The position numbers and the translations under genes are program-made. Positions 38,884 to 47,194 of a stretch of 64,000 bases of DNA are shown one piece after another (position 1 is the stretch's first letter; every line of letters starts with the position of its first letter). This DNA comes from Lentzea aerocolonigenes (GTDB lineage Bacteria > Actinomycetota > Actinomycetes > Mycobacteriales > Pseudonocardiaceae), in the NCBI RefSeq assembly GCF_000974445.1, contig NZ_BBOJ01000009.1:124001-188000 (forward strand), written 5' to 3'. Below the pieces are notes generated by a model. It searched no databases, had not been told where the DNA came from, and saw only the letters and a program-made list of their open reading frames with translations.

Positions 38884-39585
38884 ATGCGCGTGACCAGTTC
38901 GTCTCAGCCCGCCGCCGGCGGCACCGAGTCCACTCGGCGCTCACGTGGCCGTCCCGCCGTCCCCCTGGACCGGATCCTCGCCACGGCGTTGCAACTCGTC
39001 GACGAGGAAGGCGCCGAGGCCCTGTCCATGCGGACTCTCGCGCAACGGCTCGAATCCGGCACGGCCACGCTGTACCGCCACTTCACCAGCCGGGCAGTGC
39101 TCGTCGGGCACGTGGTCGACCGCGTTCTCGGTGAGGTCGAGCTCGATGACCGGGCGCTGGCGAAGATGAGCTGGGACCAGGCCTGTCAGGCGCTCGCCCA
39201 GGCGATGTTCGACACGCTGGGCGAGCACCGCAAGGTCGCGCCCCTGCTCATGGAACAGACGCCGATCGGGCCCAACGCGATGATGCTGCGGGAACGCAGC
39301 CTGGCCGCCCTGCTCGGCGGAGGCCTGTCTCCGAGTCTCGCGGCGCGCGCCTACGCGACGCTCGCTCGTCACGTCCTGGGCTTCGCCATCCAGCTCTCCG
39401 GATCCGAGAACGCGGCCGAGCAGCAGCAGGTGTCGGCGTACTTCCACAAGTTGTCGCCCACCGACTTCCCGGCCACGCTCGCGGTCGCGGACTCGTTGCC
39501 GGTGCCGCTGGAGGACGAGTTCGCCTTCGGGCTGGAGCTGATCATCAACGGATTGCGTCAGCTGCACGCCCGCCGACTTCACTGA
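38884..39585 (+). CDS. TetR-family regulator
   Basis: This 233-residue protein has an Arg-rich start and an HTH at ~25-70 (SMRTLAQRLESGTATLYRHF), followed by an all-helical ligand domain. The ATG at 38884 follows GGAGG at an 8-bp spacing. It is divergent from the hydrolase-hydroxylase operon and likely represses it until a pathway compound binds. It ends convergently with cebR across a strong hairpin. Confidence 0.9.
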   Translation: MRVTSSSQPAAGGTESTRRSRGRPAVPLDRILATALQLVDEEGAEALSMRTLAQRLESGTATLYRHFTSRAVLVGHVVDRVLGEVELDDRALAKMSWDQACQALAQAMFDTLGEHRKVAPLLMEQTPIGPNAMMLRERSLAALLGGGLSPSLAARAYATLARHVLGFAIQLSGSENAAEQQQVSAYFHKLSPTDFPATLAVADSLPVPLEDEFAFGLELIINGLRQLHARRLH

Positions 39586-39618
39586 CCCTGCTCGAACCGA
39601 AGCTGTCCGAACGCGCGA

Positions 39619-39643
39619 GCACGGCCGGGGCGCCCGGCCGTGC
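39619..39643. terminator. Bidirectional terminator between TetR and cebR
   Basis: GCACGGCCGGG-GCG-CCCGGCCGTGC is an 11-bp perfect stem with a 3-nt loop, located in the 96-bp gap between the convergent ends of the TetR gene and cebR. Confidence 0.88.
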
Positions 39644-39681
39644 ACTCGCCCGGCGAACGAACCCGTCGAGAAGCGCCTGAG

Positions 39682-40698
39682 TCAGGCGCTGTCGCGGAAC
39701 ACCATCGCCGTCGGCAACAGCACCGACGGCGGCAGGCCCTCCTCGCCGGCCAGCTCCGCGAGCAGCCGCCACGTCATCGTGCGGCCCAGTGCCTCGACCT
39801 CCTGCCTCACGGTGGTGAGCGGAGGCACCGCCGTGGAGGCCAGCACCGAGTCGTCGAACCCGACGACGGCGACGTCCTCGGGAACCTTCCTGCCACCGGC
39901 GCGCAGGACCCGCAGTGCGCCCAGCGCCATGATGTCGGCGGCCACGAACACCGCGTCGAGGTCCGGCGCCCTGCTCAGCAGTTCCTCCATCGCCGAGGCC
40001 CCGCTGTCGGGCGTGAAGTCGCTGTGCACCACCAGGTCCGCGGGCCGCTGCGCCTCTCCGACGCCACGCCGCCACCCGCTCAGCCTGTCGATGCCGACGG
40101 TCATGTCCTGCGGTCCGGCGATCGTCGCGATCCTCTTGCGCCCCAACGAGACGAGGTGGCGCGTCGCCTGCAACGCGCCGGTGAAGTTGTCGGCGTCGAC
40201 GAACGGGACGTTGCCGACGAGGAGGGGACGGCCTCCGACCACCACCGGCAGACCCCTGGCGCTCAGGATCTGCGGCAGGGGATCACCTCCGTGCAGACTC
40301 AGCACGAGCGCGCCGTCCACGTGCCCGCCGCTCAGGTAGGCCACCATGTCGTGGTTGTCGTCCGGCTGGCTCATCATGACCAGGAGCTGGATCCTCCTGC
40401 CCGTGAGCTCCGTGTGCACGCCGCGCAGCACACCGGCGAAGAACGGGTCCGCGAGCACGCGGCTGCCCTGTTCGGACACGACCAGCGCGATCGCGTTCGC
40501 CTTGCTGCCGGCCAGCGTTCGCGCCGCGTGGTTGGGGCTGTAGCCGAGGCGCTCGATCGCGAGGTGCACGGCCTGGCGGGTCCGGTCGCTGACCTGCTCC
40601 CCGCCGTTGAGCACCCTGGACACCGTGGACTTCGACACCCCGGCCGCGAGCGCGACCTCCACGATGCGCGGGCCGGGGCGCCGGCTGGTGTCGGTCAC
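39682..40698 (-). CDS. cebR: CebR-type LacI-family cellobiose repressor
   Basis: This 338-residue LacI/GalR regulator has an HTH at ~10-32 (IVEVALAAGVSKSTVSRVLNG), the hinge helix AARTLAG at ~57-63, and a sugar-binding core ending VVGFDDSVLASTAVPPLTTV. Its place at the end of the cebE-F-G-beta-glucosidase operon, and four exact copies of the CebR palindrome in the window, identify it as the CebR orthologue. In Streptomyces, CebR releases DNA on binding cellobiose/cello-oligosaccharides. The GTG start overlaps the GH1 stop (GTGA), so repressor and catabolic genes are cotranslated, giving negative feedback. Confidence 0.92.
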   Translation of the reverse strand: MTDTSRRPGPRIVEVALAAGVSKSTVSRVLNGGEQVSDRTRQAVHLAIERLGYSPNHAARTLAGSKANAIALVVSEQGSRVLADPFFAGVLRGVHTELTGRRIQLLVMMSQPDDNHDMVAYLSGGHVDGALVLSLHGGDPLPQILSARGLPVVVGGRPLLVGNVPFVDADNFTGALQATRHLVSLGRKRIATIAGPQDMTVGIDRLSGWRRGVGEAQRPADLVVHSDFTPDSGASAMEELLSRAPDLDAVFVAADIMALGALRVLRAGGRKVPEDVAVVGFDDSVLASTAVPPLTTVRQEVEALGRTMTWRLLAELAGEEGLPPSVLLPTAMVFRDSA

Positions 40699-42071
40699 GG
40701 AGTGGCGACGAGCGTGTTGCCGCGTGCGACCTGCGCGAACCACTTCGCGCTCAACTTGGGTGTGCGGACCTGGGTGTCGTAGTCGACGTGGACGATGCCG
40801 AACCGCTTCGCGTATCCCTCTGCCCACTCGAAGTTGTCGAGCAGTGACCAGCAGAAGTAGCCGCGCAGGTCCACTCCCGTCTCGATGGCGTCGTGTGCGG
40901 CGCGCAGGTGGGACTCCAGGTACGCGGTCCTGTCCAGGTCGTGGATCCCGTTGCCGTCGACCTCGTCTCGGAAGGCAGCGCCGTTCTCCGTGATGTAGAG
41001 CGGCAGCCGCGGGTACTGCGCGTGCAACCGCAGGAGCACCGACGCGAGCCCGTCCGGCCGCACCTCCCAGCCCATGTCGGTGACCGGCGCGTCGCGGCGT
41101 GGGAACGAGTGGTCTCCGACCCCGACCCACGGCGACGGCGCGGTCTCGCCGGGCTCGGCGCTGACGAAGTGCTCGGTGTAGTAGTTGACGCCGAGCATGT
41201 CGAGCGGCGCCGAGATGAGGCCGAGGTCGCCGTCCCGGACGTGCCGGGCGAAGCCGAACGGTTCCAGGTCGGCCAGGACGTCCGCCGGGTACCTGCCGTG
41301 GAACAGCGGGTCGAGGAAGATGCGCTGCTGCAAGCCGTCGAGCCGCCGTGCGACGTCCTGGTCGGCAGGAGACGCGGGGTCGGCGGGGATGATCGGGTAC
41401 ATGTTGAGCGTGATGCCCACGCGCGTGCACGGCGTGGCGGCCCGGATCGCTCGTGCCGCAAGGCCGTGCCCGAGCAGCAGGTGGTGCACGGCCGCGGCGG
41501 CGGCACCGGGTTCGGTGCGCCCCGGCGCGTGAACACCGGCCGCGTAGCCGAGAAACGCCGAGCACCAGGGTTCGTTCAGCGTGGTCCAGGTGGTGACGCG
41601 GTCACCGAGCGCCTCGGCTGCGGTGGTGGCGTAGTCGGCGAACCGGAACGCGGTGTCGCGCTCCGCCCAACCGCCGGCTTCTTCCAGCTTCTGCGGGAGG
41701 TCCCAGTGGTAGAGCGTCGGCCACGGCTGGATGTCGTGCTCCAGCAACGTGTCCACGAGCCTGCTGTAGAAGTCGAGCCCGGCCTTGTTGATCGCGCCAC
41801 CGTCCGGGCGAACCCGCGGCCAGGCGATGGAGAACCGGTAGGCCCTCAGCCCGAGGTCGGCCATCATCCGGACGTCCTGCGCGAACCGGCGGTAGTGGTC
41901 GGCCGCGGGTTCACCGCTGTCACCGCCGACCACCTTGCCGGGCTGCCGGCAGAACTCGTCCCAGATGGAGTCCGTGCGACCGTCCACACCGGTCGCTCCC
42001 TCGACCTGGAACGCGGCGGTGGCCGCGCCCCAGAGGAATCCCTGCGGGAAAACGATGTCCGTCACATTCAT
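40695..42071 (-). CDS. bglC: GH1 beta-glucosidase
   Basis: This 458-residue cytoplasmic GH1 enzyme has an N-terminal GFLWGAATAAFQVEG, the acid/base Glu167 in TTLNEPWCS and the nucleophile Glu362 in YITENGAAF. The C-terminal aglycone-pocket SLLDNFEWAEGY is intact. There is no signal peptide, consistent with hydrolysis of imported cellobiose. The ATG overlaps the cebG stop (ATGA) and its stop overlaps cebR. The gene order matches the streptomycete cebEFG-bglC locus, from which the name is taken. Confidence 0.94.
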   Translation of the reverse strand: MNVTDIVFPQGFLWGAATAAFQVEGATGVDGRTDSIWDEFCRQPGKVVGGDSGEPAADHYRRFAQDVRMMADLGLRAYRFSIAWPRVRPDGGAINKAGLDFYSRLVDTLLEHDIQPWPTLYHWDLPQKLEEAGGWAERDTAFRFADYATTAAEALGDRVTTWTTLNEPWCSAFLGYAAGVHAPGRTEPGAAAAAVHHLLLGHGLAARAIRAATPCTRVGITLNMYPIIPADPASPADQDVARRLDGLQQRIFLDPLFHGRYPADVLADLEPFGFARHVRDGDLGLISAPLDMLGVNYYTEHFVSAEPGETAPSPWVGVGDHSFPRRDAPVTDMGWEVRPDGLASVLLRLHAQYPRLPLYITENGAAFRDEVDGNGIHDLDRTAYLESHLRAAHDAIETGVDLRGYFCWSLLDNFEWAEGYAKRFGIVHVDYDTQVRTPKLSAKWFAQVARGNTLVATP

Positions 42072-42880
42072 CCCTTCACGGCGCCCTGCATCACACCGGC
42101 GACGATCTGCCGCCCGAGAACGAGGAACACGATCAGCACCGGAACCGTCGCGAGGGTCGTTCCGGCGAGCACGAGCGAGTAGTCGACGTAGTAGCCGCTC
42201 TGCAGCTTCTCCAGTGCGACCTGGAGAGTCGGGTTGTCGGGGGTCAGCACGATCAACGGCCACAGGAAGTCGTTCCAGGACTGCATGAACGTGAACACGC
42301 CGAGCATCGCGGCCGCCGGTCGGGCAGCGGGCAGCGCGACGTGCCAGAACGCGCGCCACAGGCTGCAACCGTCCATCCGCGCGGCCTCGACCAGTTCGTC
42401 GGGCACGGTGTCGACGAGGTACTGCCGCATCCAGAAAACCCCGAACGCGGTGACTAGGTTCGGCACGATCACGGATTCGAGCTCGCCCGCCCAGCCGAAC
42501 TCCGCCATGGCCATGTACAGCGGGATGATGCCGAGCTGGGTCGGCACCGCCAGTGTCGCGACGACGAACAGGAACAGCACTCCTCGGCCGCGGAACCGCA
42601 GCTTGGCGAAGGCGAACCCGGCCAGCGTCGACAGCAGCACGACCGACACCGTCACGGTCCCGGAGACGATGAAGCTGTTGGCCAGCCCCTTCCAGAACGG
42701 GATGGTGTCGAACACGCGCACCGCGTTGGCGAAGAAGTTCCCACCGGGCACCAGCGTGAAGTCGCCGGTCAGCACCGAGTTGTCGCGGCTCGCCACCAGG
42801 AACGACCAGTAGAACGGGAAAGCCGAGCCCAGCACGAACGCCGCCAGCAGGCCGTAGACCACGAAGGAAGGACGTTTCAT
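42068..42880 (-). CDS. cebG: Cello-oligosaccharide ABC transporter permease
   Basis: This 270-residue CUT1-family permease has six predicted helices. The EAA loop near residues 185-205 (VEAARMDGCSLWRAFWHVALP) contacts the ATPase. Both ends overlap neighbours by four bases (cebF upstream, GH1 downstream). Together with CebF it forms the membrane channel for cellobiose/cellotriose. No ATPase gene is present in the cluster, as in Streptomyces, where the shared MsiK energises the system. Confidence 0.93.
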   Translation of the reverse strand: MKRPSFVVYGLLAAFVLGSAFPFYWSFLVASRDNSVLTGDFTLVPGGNFFANAVRVFDTIPFWKGLANSFIVSGTVTVSVVLLSTLAGFAFAKLRFRGRGVLFLFVVATLAVPTQLGIIPLYMAMAEFGWAGELESVIVPNLVTAFGVFWMRQYLVDTVPDELVEAARMDGCSLWRAFWHVALPAARPAAAMLGVFTFMQSWNDFLWPLIVLTPDNPTLQVALEKLQSGYYVDYSLVLAGTTLATVPVLIVFLVLGRQIVAGVMQGAVKG

Positions 42881-43839
42881 CGCACGGCCCTCCTCGTGAG
42901 CCAGAAGTTGAGGCCTGCCACCGCGATCACGATCAGGAACAGCGTCCACGCGATCGAGGCGGCGTAGCCGAGGTCGAACTGCTGGAACGCCGACTGGTAC
43001 AGGTAGAGCACGACGGTCTGGTACTGGTGCACGGCGCCGCCGCCGCTGCCGCCGGCGGGATCGAACAGCTTGGGCTCGGTGAAGATCTGCAGTCCGCCGA
43101 TCGTCGAGGTGACGATGACGAAGATCAGAGTGGGTTTCAGCAGCGGCAGCGTGATGCTGAAGAACTGCCGCACGGGGCCGGCACCGTCCACCACCGCGGC
43201 CTCGTACAGGTCGCGGGGGATCGCGAGCATCGCGGCCAGGACGATCAGCGCGTTGTAGCCCGTCCAGCGCCAGTTGACCATCGACGCGATCGCGACGTGG
43301 CTGCCGAAGGTGTCCGCCTGCCAGTCGATCGGCGGGATTCCCACCACCGACAGCACGGAGTTGACCAGCCCGAACTGAGGCCCGAACAGGTTGCCGAAGA
43401 TGATCGTCAACGCGACCAGCGACGCGACGTAGGGCAGCAGCACGCCCATCCGCCACATCGTCCTGGCCCTCAGGTTCGCGGCGAGCAACGCGGCGAGCAC
43501 CACCGCGACGATCACCTGCGGCACGCTGGAGAGCAGGAAGATGCTGAAGGTGTTGAACAGCGCGTTCCAGAACTGGCCGTCGGCGAACAGCGTCCGGTAG
43601 TTCTCGAGACCGACGAACGCCGGGTCGTCCGCGCCCAGGTTCCAGTCGAACAACGACACGTAAGCGGTGTACAGCAGGGGGAAGAGCCCGATCGCCCCGA
43701 ACAGCACGAAGAACGGCGCCACGAACAGGTAAGGTGAGACCTTGCTGTCCAGTTTGGACAAACGATGCCGGAAGGGCGGGTGCTTGCGAACCTGCTCGGC
43801 CCGCTCGCGCCGCACCTCCCTGGTGAGAAGGGCGGTCAC
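42877..43839 (-). CDS. cebF: Cello-oligosaccharide ABC transporter permease
   Basis: This 320-residue CUT1-family permease has an Arg-rich cytoplasmic N-terminus of about 35 residues and six helices. The EAA loop reads YEAAVVDGAGPVRQFFSITLP. The GTG start overlaps the cebE stop (GTGA), and the stop overlaps cebG. It pairs with CebG. The extended N-terminus preceding helix 1 is typical of MalF-like partners of this family. Confidence 0.93.
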   Translation of the reverse strand: MTALLTREVRRERAEQVRKHPPFRHRLSKLDSKVSPYLFVAPFFVLFGAIGLFPLLYTAYVSLFDWNLGADDPAFVGLENYRTLFADGQFWNALFNTFSIFLLSSVPQVIVAVVLAALLAANLRARTMWRMGVLLPYVASLVALTIIFGNLFGPQFGLVNSVLSVVGIPPIDWQADTFGSHVAIASMVNWRWTGYNALIVLAAMLAIPRDLYEAAVVDGAGPVRQFFSITLPLLKPTLIFVIVTSTIGGLQIFTEPKLFDPAGGSGGGAVHQYQTVVLYLYQSAFQQFDLGYAASIAWTLFLIVIAVAGLNFWLTRRAVR

Positions 43840-45125
43840 TTGGCCGCCTTCTGGGCTTCCTGGACGGCGGTCTTCCAGGCATCGTCGGCGTTCTTGCCCT
43901 GCTCGATCGACTGCAGCGCCGGGCTGAACACGTTGTCCTGGATCTGGCCGTCCTGAGGGCCCTTGTACTGGGCGGCCGCGACCTTCTTGGCCTGCGTGGC
44001 GAACAGGGCGCCGGCCTTGACGTCACCGAAGTAGGCGTTGGTCTGCTCCAGCAGAGCCGGGTCGCTCAGAGCCTTGACCTGGCTCGGGAACGTGCCCTTC
44101 GCCTTGAACGCCTTGATCTGCTGCTCCGGAGCCGTCAGCCACGCCGCGAGCTCGGCGGCCTTCTCGGCGTTCTTGCCCTGCTTCGGCACGGTCAGGTACG
44201 AGCCACCCCAGTTGCCGCCACCGTTCGGGAACGCGTCGGTGACAGCCCACTTGCCCTTGTTCTCCGGACCGGCCTGGGCCTCGATCACGCCCAGCATCCA
44301 CGACGGACACGTCTTCGTGGCGAACGCACCGGCCTTGAACCCGGTGTTCCACTCGTTGCTCCACGCGACGAGCTTGGCCGACTGCCCCTTCGCCACGGCC
44401 TTCGTCACCGCGTCCCAGTCACCCCTGATCGCGGCGTTGGACTCGACGACCAGCTTGTCGCTCTTGTCGAAGTAGCCGACCTCGTGCTGGTTGTGCATGG
44501 CGTTGAAGATCTGCGAGGCGCTGTCGAACCAGGCCACGCCGCCGGACTTCGCGATGAACTGGTCACCGGCGGCGAAGTAGCTGTCCCACGTGGCGAACAA
44601 CGACTTCACGGCCTCCGGGTCCGAGGGCAGCCCCGCCTTCTCGAACAGGTCCTTGCGGTAGCACATGGCCAGCGGGCCGATGTCGGTGCCGTAGCCGATC
44701 AGCTTGCCGTCCTTGGTGGTCGCGGCATCGGTCTTCCACTTGAGCCAGCGGTCGCCCGCGGCGTCCTTCGGCCCGACCTCGCCGAGGTCGTTGAACTGGC
44801 TCGCCTTCGACATCACCTGGCTGAGGTAGCCCTCCTCGATCGCCTCGACGTCAGCCAGGCCGGATCCCGCCCCCAGCTTGGTGAAGAGGTTCTGGTGGTG
44901 GGGAGAGGCCTGGCCCGCCTTGCGCTGGGTGATCTTGATGTCGGGGTGGGACGCCTCGTACTCCTTGAAGAGGTCCTCGTAGCCGAACTCGTTGAACGTC
45001 GCGACGGACAGCTCGGTCTTGCCATCGGCGCTCTGGCTCGTCGCTCCGCCCGAACCACAGGCGGTGACGGTCACAGCGGACATGGCGGCGCAGGCCAGGA
45101 CGCTGGTCAAACGGCGGGGACGCAC
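43836..45125 (-). CDS. cebE: Cello-oligosaccharide-binding lipoprotein
   Basis: This 429-residue extracellular solute-binding protein (family 1) has a signal peptide ending in the lipobox TVTAC (Cys at 23), followed by the usual Gly/Ser-rich tether. The mature domain includes TELSVATFNEFGY at the start and a long two-lobed fold ending VQEAQKAAK. The start is GTG at 45125. It is the first gene of cebE-F-G-bglC-cebR, behind a good promoter overlapped downstream by a perfect CebR box. Confidence 0.93.
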   Translation of the reverse strand: MRPRRLTSVLACAAMSAVTVTACGSGGATSQSADGKTELSVATFNEFGYEDLFKEYEASHPDIKITQRKAGQASPHHQNLFTKLGAGSGLADVEAIEEGYLSQVMSKASQFNDLGEVGPKDAAGDRWLKWKTDAATTKDGKLIGYGTDIGPLAMCYRKDLFEKAGLPSDPEAVKSLFATWDSYFAAGDQFIAKSGGVAWFDSASQIFNAMHNQHEVGYFDKSDKLVVESNAAIRGDWDAVTKAVAKGQSAKLVAWSNEWNTGFKAGAFATKTCPSWMLGVIEAQAGPENKGKWAVTDAFPNGGGNWGGSYLTVPKQGKNAEKAAELAAWLTAPEQQIKAFKAKGTFPSQVKALSDPALLEQTNAYFGDVKAGALFATQAKKVAAAQYKGPQDGQIQDNVFSPALQSIEQGKNADDAWKTAVQEAQKAAK

Positions 45126-45156
45126 GGGAGAACTCCTCTGGTCTCAGCGGCGGATT

Positions 45157-45172
45157 CTGGGAGCGCTCCCAG
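45157..45172. promoter_or_regulatory. Proximal CebR operator of cebE
   Basis: CTGGGAGCGCTCCCAG is a perfect copy of the CebR consensus, 32 bp upstream of the cebE start. It begins 8 bp downstream of the -10 hexamer, so occupancy would block promoter clearance. Confidence 0.94.
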
Positions 45173-45180
45173 ACGGGCAG

Positions 45181-45210
45181 AGTCTGATTCAGAGCGCTTC
45201 GAGGTGTCAA
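45181..45210 (-). promoter_or_regulatory. cebE promoter
   Basis: On the minus strand TTGACA (45205-45210) is followed by an 18-bp spacer and CAGACT (45181-45186), a good match to the vegetative actinobacterial consensus. The CebR box lies immediately downstream. Confidence 0.7.
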
Positions 45211-45382
45211 GGAATCCTGATCCACTTGTAACTAAGGTGCAGGTGTTCCTGCCGGTTCGATCGTGGGCGAATGTGCGCTGAGCTGCTCTTATAGCGTTCG
45301 CGGTAGGGCGCTCGGGTTGCCCTTTCCGGTTCGCGCAGCACTGGTCTCGGTGTCCGAAGCGCCGGCGTCATCCACGTGGTTC

Positions 45383-45398
45383 CTGGGAGCGCTCCCAG
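45383..45398. promoter_or_regulatory. Distal CebR operator
   Basis: This is a second exact CTGGGAGCGCTCCCAG, 226 bp upstream of the proximal box and about 258 bp from the cebE start. No plus-strand gene follows it, so it probably assists repression of cebE, for example by looping. Confidence 0.88.
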
Positions 45399-45480
45399 AC
45401 TTTGGGAGGCTGAACCCACCGCCGTCGACGGCACGGCGTGGGACGGTCAGCGCTCGCGCTGCACACCAAGGCGCGTGGCG

Positions 45481-46452
45481 TCAGCCCTTGAGGCGCGGGA
45501 ACAGTGCTTCGGCGTTGCCGCGGTCGATCGCCTCGCGCAGCTTCGCGTCGAGCGGGTAGTTCTCGTACTGCTTGGTGAGGAAACCGATCGCGGGTGCGGG
45601 TGCGAACGGGAAGTCGCTGCCGTACGTGATGTGGTCGGGGTCGGCGACCTCGAGCAGGCTCGGCAGTGCGGCGGGCGTCGAGGACAGCGCGATGTCGTAG
45701 TAGAACTGCTTCAGCACCGCCAAGTGCTTGGGCACCTGGTGCTTCTGGTCGATGAGCGCCCACGCCTGCTGGAGCTTGTTCTTCTCGTTCAGCATCGTCA
45801 GCAGGATGCGGTAGGCGATGTAGGGGACGAAACCGCCGGCGTGGGCGAGGATGAACTTGATGCCGGGGTAGCGCTTCATCGACCCGGACAGGATCAGGCT
45901 GATCGCGGTGCGGGTGGTGTCGAGCAGGAAGTCCGCGGTGAACGAGGGGATGCCGGGGACGTCGGGCGCGGGCAGCTCGCCGGGGTGGATGAACACGGTG
46001 GTTTCCCGCTGGTGCAGGAACTCCAGCAGTGGCTGGAAGCCGGGGTCGCCGAGGTAGCGGCCGTCGTTGTTGGCGAGCAGCACGATTCCGTCGGCGTGCA
46101 GGACGTCGAGCGCGTACTCGGCTTCGGCGAGCGCACCGTCCACATCGGGCAGTGTGAGGGTGGCGAAGAAGCCGAACCGGTCGGGGCGCCGCTGCACGAG
46201 TTCCGCGCAGTACTGGTTGATCTCCCTGGCCCAGCGGCGCGCTTCCGGCACGTCGCCGAAGTACACGCCGGGAATGGTGAGCGAGAGGATGCCTGTCTGG
46301 ATGTCGTTGCCGTCCATGAACTTCAGCGCGGAGTTCTCCGACCAGGAAGGCAGGTCCACGCCGGCGGGCCGGATGCCCTTCTCCTGCAGCCACGTCGCGT
46401 AGCGGGGCGGAACGACGTGCTGGTGGGTGTCGATCCGGCGTGCGCGGCTCAT
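45481..46452 (-). CDS. Amidohydrolase-family protein (ACMSD-like)
   Basis: This 323-residue PF04909 amidohydrolase has the N-terminal metal motif RIDTHQHVVPP, a central His in TVFIHPGELP, and later FILAHAGGFVPY and the Asp in ITYGSDFPFAPA. The set matches decarboxylases of the ACMSD/gamma-resorcylate/5-carboxyvanillate group, which remove carboxyl groups from aromatic or muconate-type acids. Its ATG overlaps the TetR stop (ATGA), so the two are cotranscribed. Decarboxylation is inferred from the family. Confidence 0.88.
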   Translation of the reverse strand: MSRARRIDTHQHVVPPRYATWLQEKGIRPAGVDLPSWSENSALKFMDGNDIQTGILSLTIPGVYFGDVPEARRWAREINQYCAELVQRRPDRFGFFATLTLPDVDGALAEAEYALDVLHADGIVLLANNDGRYLGDPGFQPLLEFLHQRETTVFIHPGELPAPDVPGIPSFTADFLLDTTRTAISLILSGSMKRYPGIKFILAHAGGFVPYIAYRILLTMLNEKNKLQQAWALIDQKHQVPKHLAVLKQFYYDIALSSTPAALPSLLEVADPDHITYGSDFPFAPAPAIGFLTKQYENYPLDAKLREAIDRGNAEALFPRLKG

Positions 46453-47102
46453 GACGTTTCCCCCGTCTTCGGTGTGACGAGCGCCGCCAGCACGCGTGGC
46501 AGAACCTCGGTCAGGAAGCTGTTGTCGGCGGTGCTGGGGGATTCGTTCAGCAGAGCGCGCTCCAGCACGGTCTCGTAGAGCGCGATGACCGTGATGACGG
46601 CGGCGTGGGGATCGACCGTCAACCGCAGGCCGAGGCGGTCGACCATGTCCTGCAGCAAAGTCGCCAGGGCGTCGTGGAAGACCTGTTCGGCGGCGGCGGT
46701 CGACGCGCGCAGCTCGGGTTGCCGCAGAGCTTGGGCGCGGAACTCGGCGTTGAGCAGGTACCACGTCTCGTCCGCCGCCGGTGATTGCATGAACTGAGCT
46801 GCCGCGGTCATCAGCACCCTGGTCACGGAGTCGTCATCACCGGGGTTCACAGCTGCCAGGCCGCTCTCCACCGCGGCACGCAGCCGGTCCGCGCGGTCAC
46901 CCATCTGCGCCTCGTACACCGCGAGGAACAGCTCCTCCTTGCTGGCGAAGTTCGAGTAGAACGCGCCGCGGGTGAAGCCGGCCCGATCACAGATCAGCTC
47001 GACGGGGGCGTCGCGGATGCCGGTCTCGCTGAAGACCGCGTAGGCGGCCTCGACCAACCGCTGCCGGGTCTCGGCTCTACGGCGCGTAATCCCTCTGGTC
47101 AT
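46449..47102 (-). CDS. TetR-family regulator
   Basis: This 217-residue protein has an HTH near residues 15-60 (VELICDRAGFTRGAFYSNF) followed by a helical ligand domain. The ATG at 47102 places the HTH at the normal distance and leaves the operator array outside the gene. It is divergent from the MMPL exporter gene, with several ATACAC-type half-sites between them, and is coupled to the amidohydrolase. It probably represses both directions and senses an exported compound. Confidence 0.9.
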   Translation of the reverse strand: MTRGITRRRAETRQRLVEAAYAVFSETGIRDAPVELICDRAGFTRGAFYSNFASKEELFLAVYEAQMGDRADRLRAAVESGLAAVNPGDDDSVTRVLMTAAAQFMQSPAADETWYLLNAEFRAQALRQPELRASTAAAEQVFHDALATLLQDMVDRLGLRLTVDPHAAVITVIALYETVLERALLNESPSTADNSFLTEVLPRVLAALVTPKTGETS

Positions 47103-47126
47103 CACACCAGCCTTATGAGTGACGCG

Positions 47127-47174
47127 ATACACGATGCATCGGATACATCGTGTATTTACGATACACGGTGTATC
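47127..47174. promoter_or_regulatory. Operator array with two palindromes
   Basis: ATACACGATG (47127-47136) and CATCGTGTAT (47146-47155) are perfect 10-bp inverted arms. GATACACGGTGTATC (47160-47174) is a separate 15-bp palindrome built from the same ATACAC half-site. They fill the gap between the TetR gene and the MMPL gene (start 47195). Confidence 0.85.
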
Positions 47175-47194
47175 CGCCCTGATGGGAGCCCCGC

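Larger units (their letters stand above)
45126..45480. other. cebE upstream regulatory region
   Basis: This 355-bp gene-free stretch lies between cebE and the end of the amidohydrolase gene. It contains the cebE promoter and two identical CebR boxes 226 bp apart. I see no RNA gene in it. Confidence 0.7.

Noticed and set aside
45187..45204. AGAGCGCTTCG resembling a CebR half-site
   Set aside because: Lacks the GGGAG/CTCCC arms and lies within the cebE promoter spacer; not a full operator.
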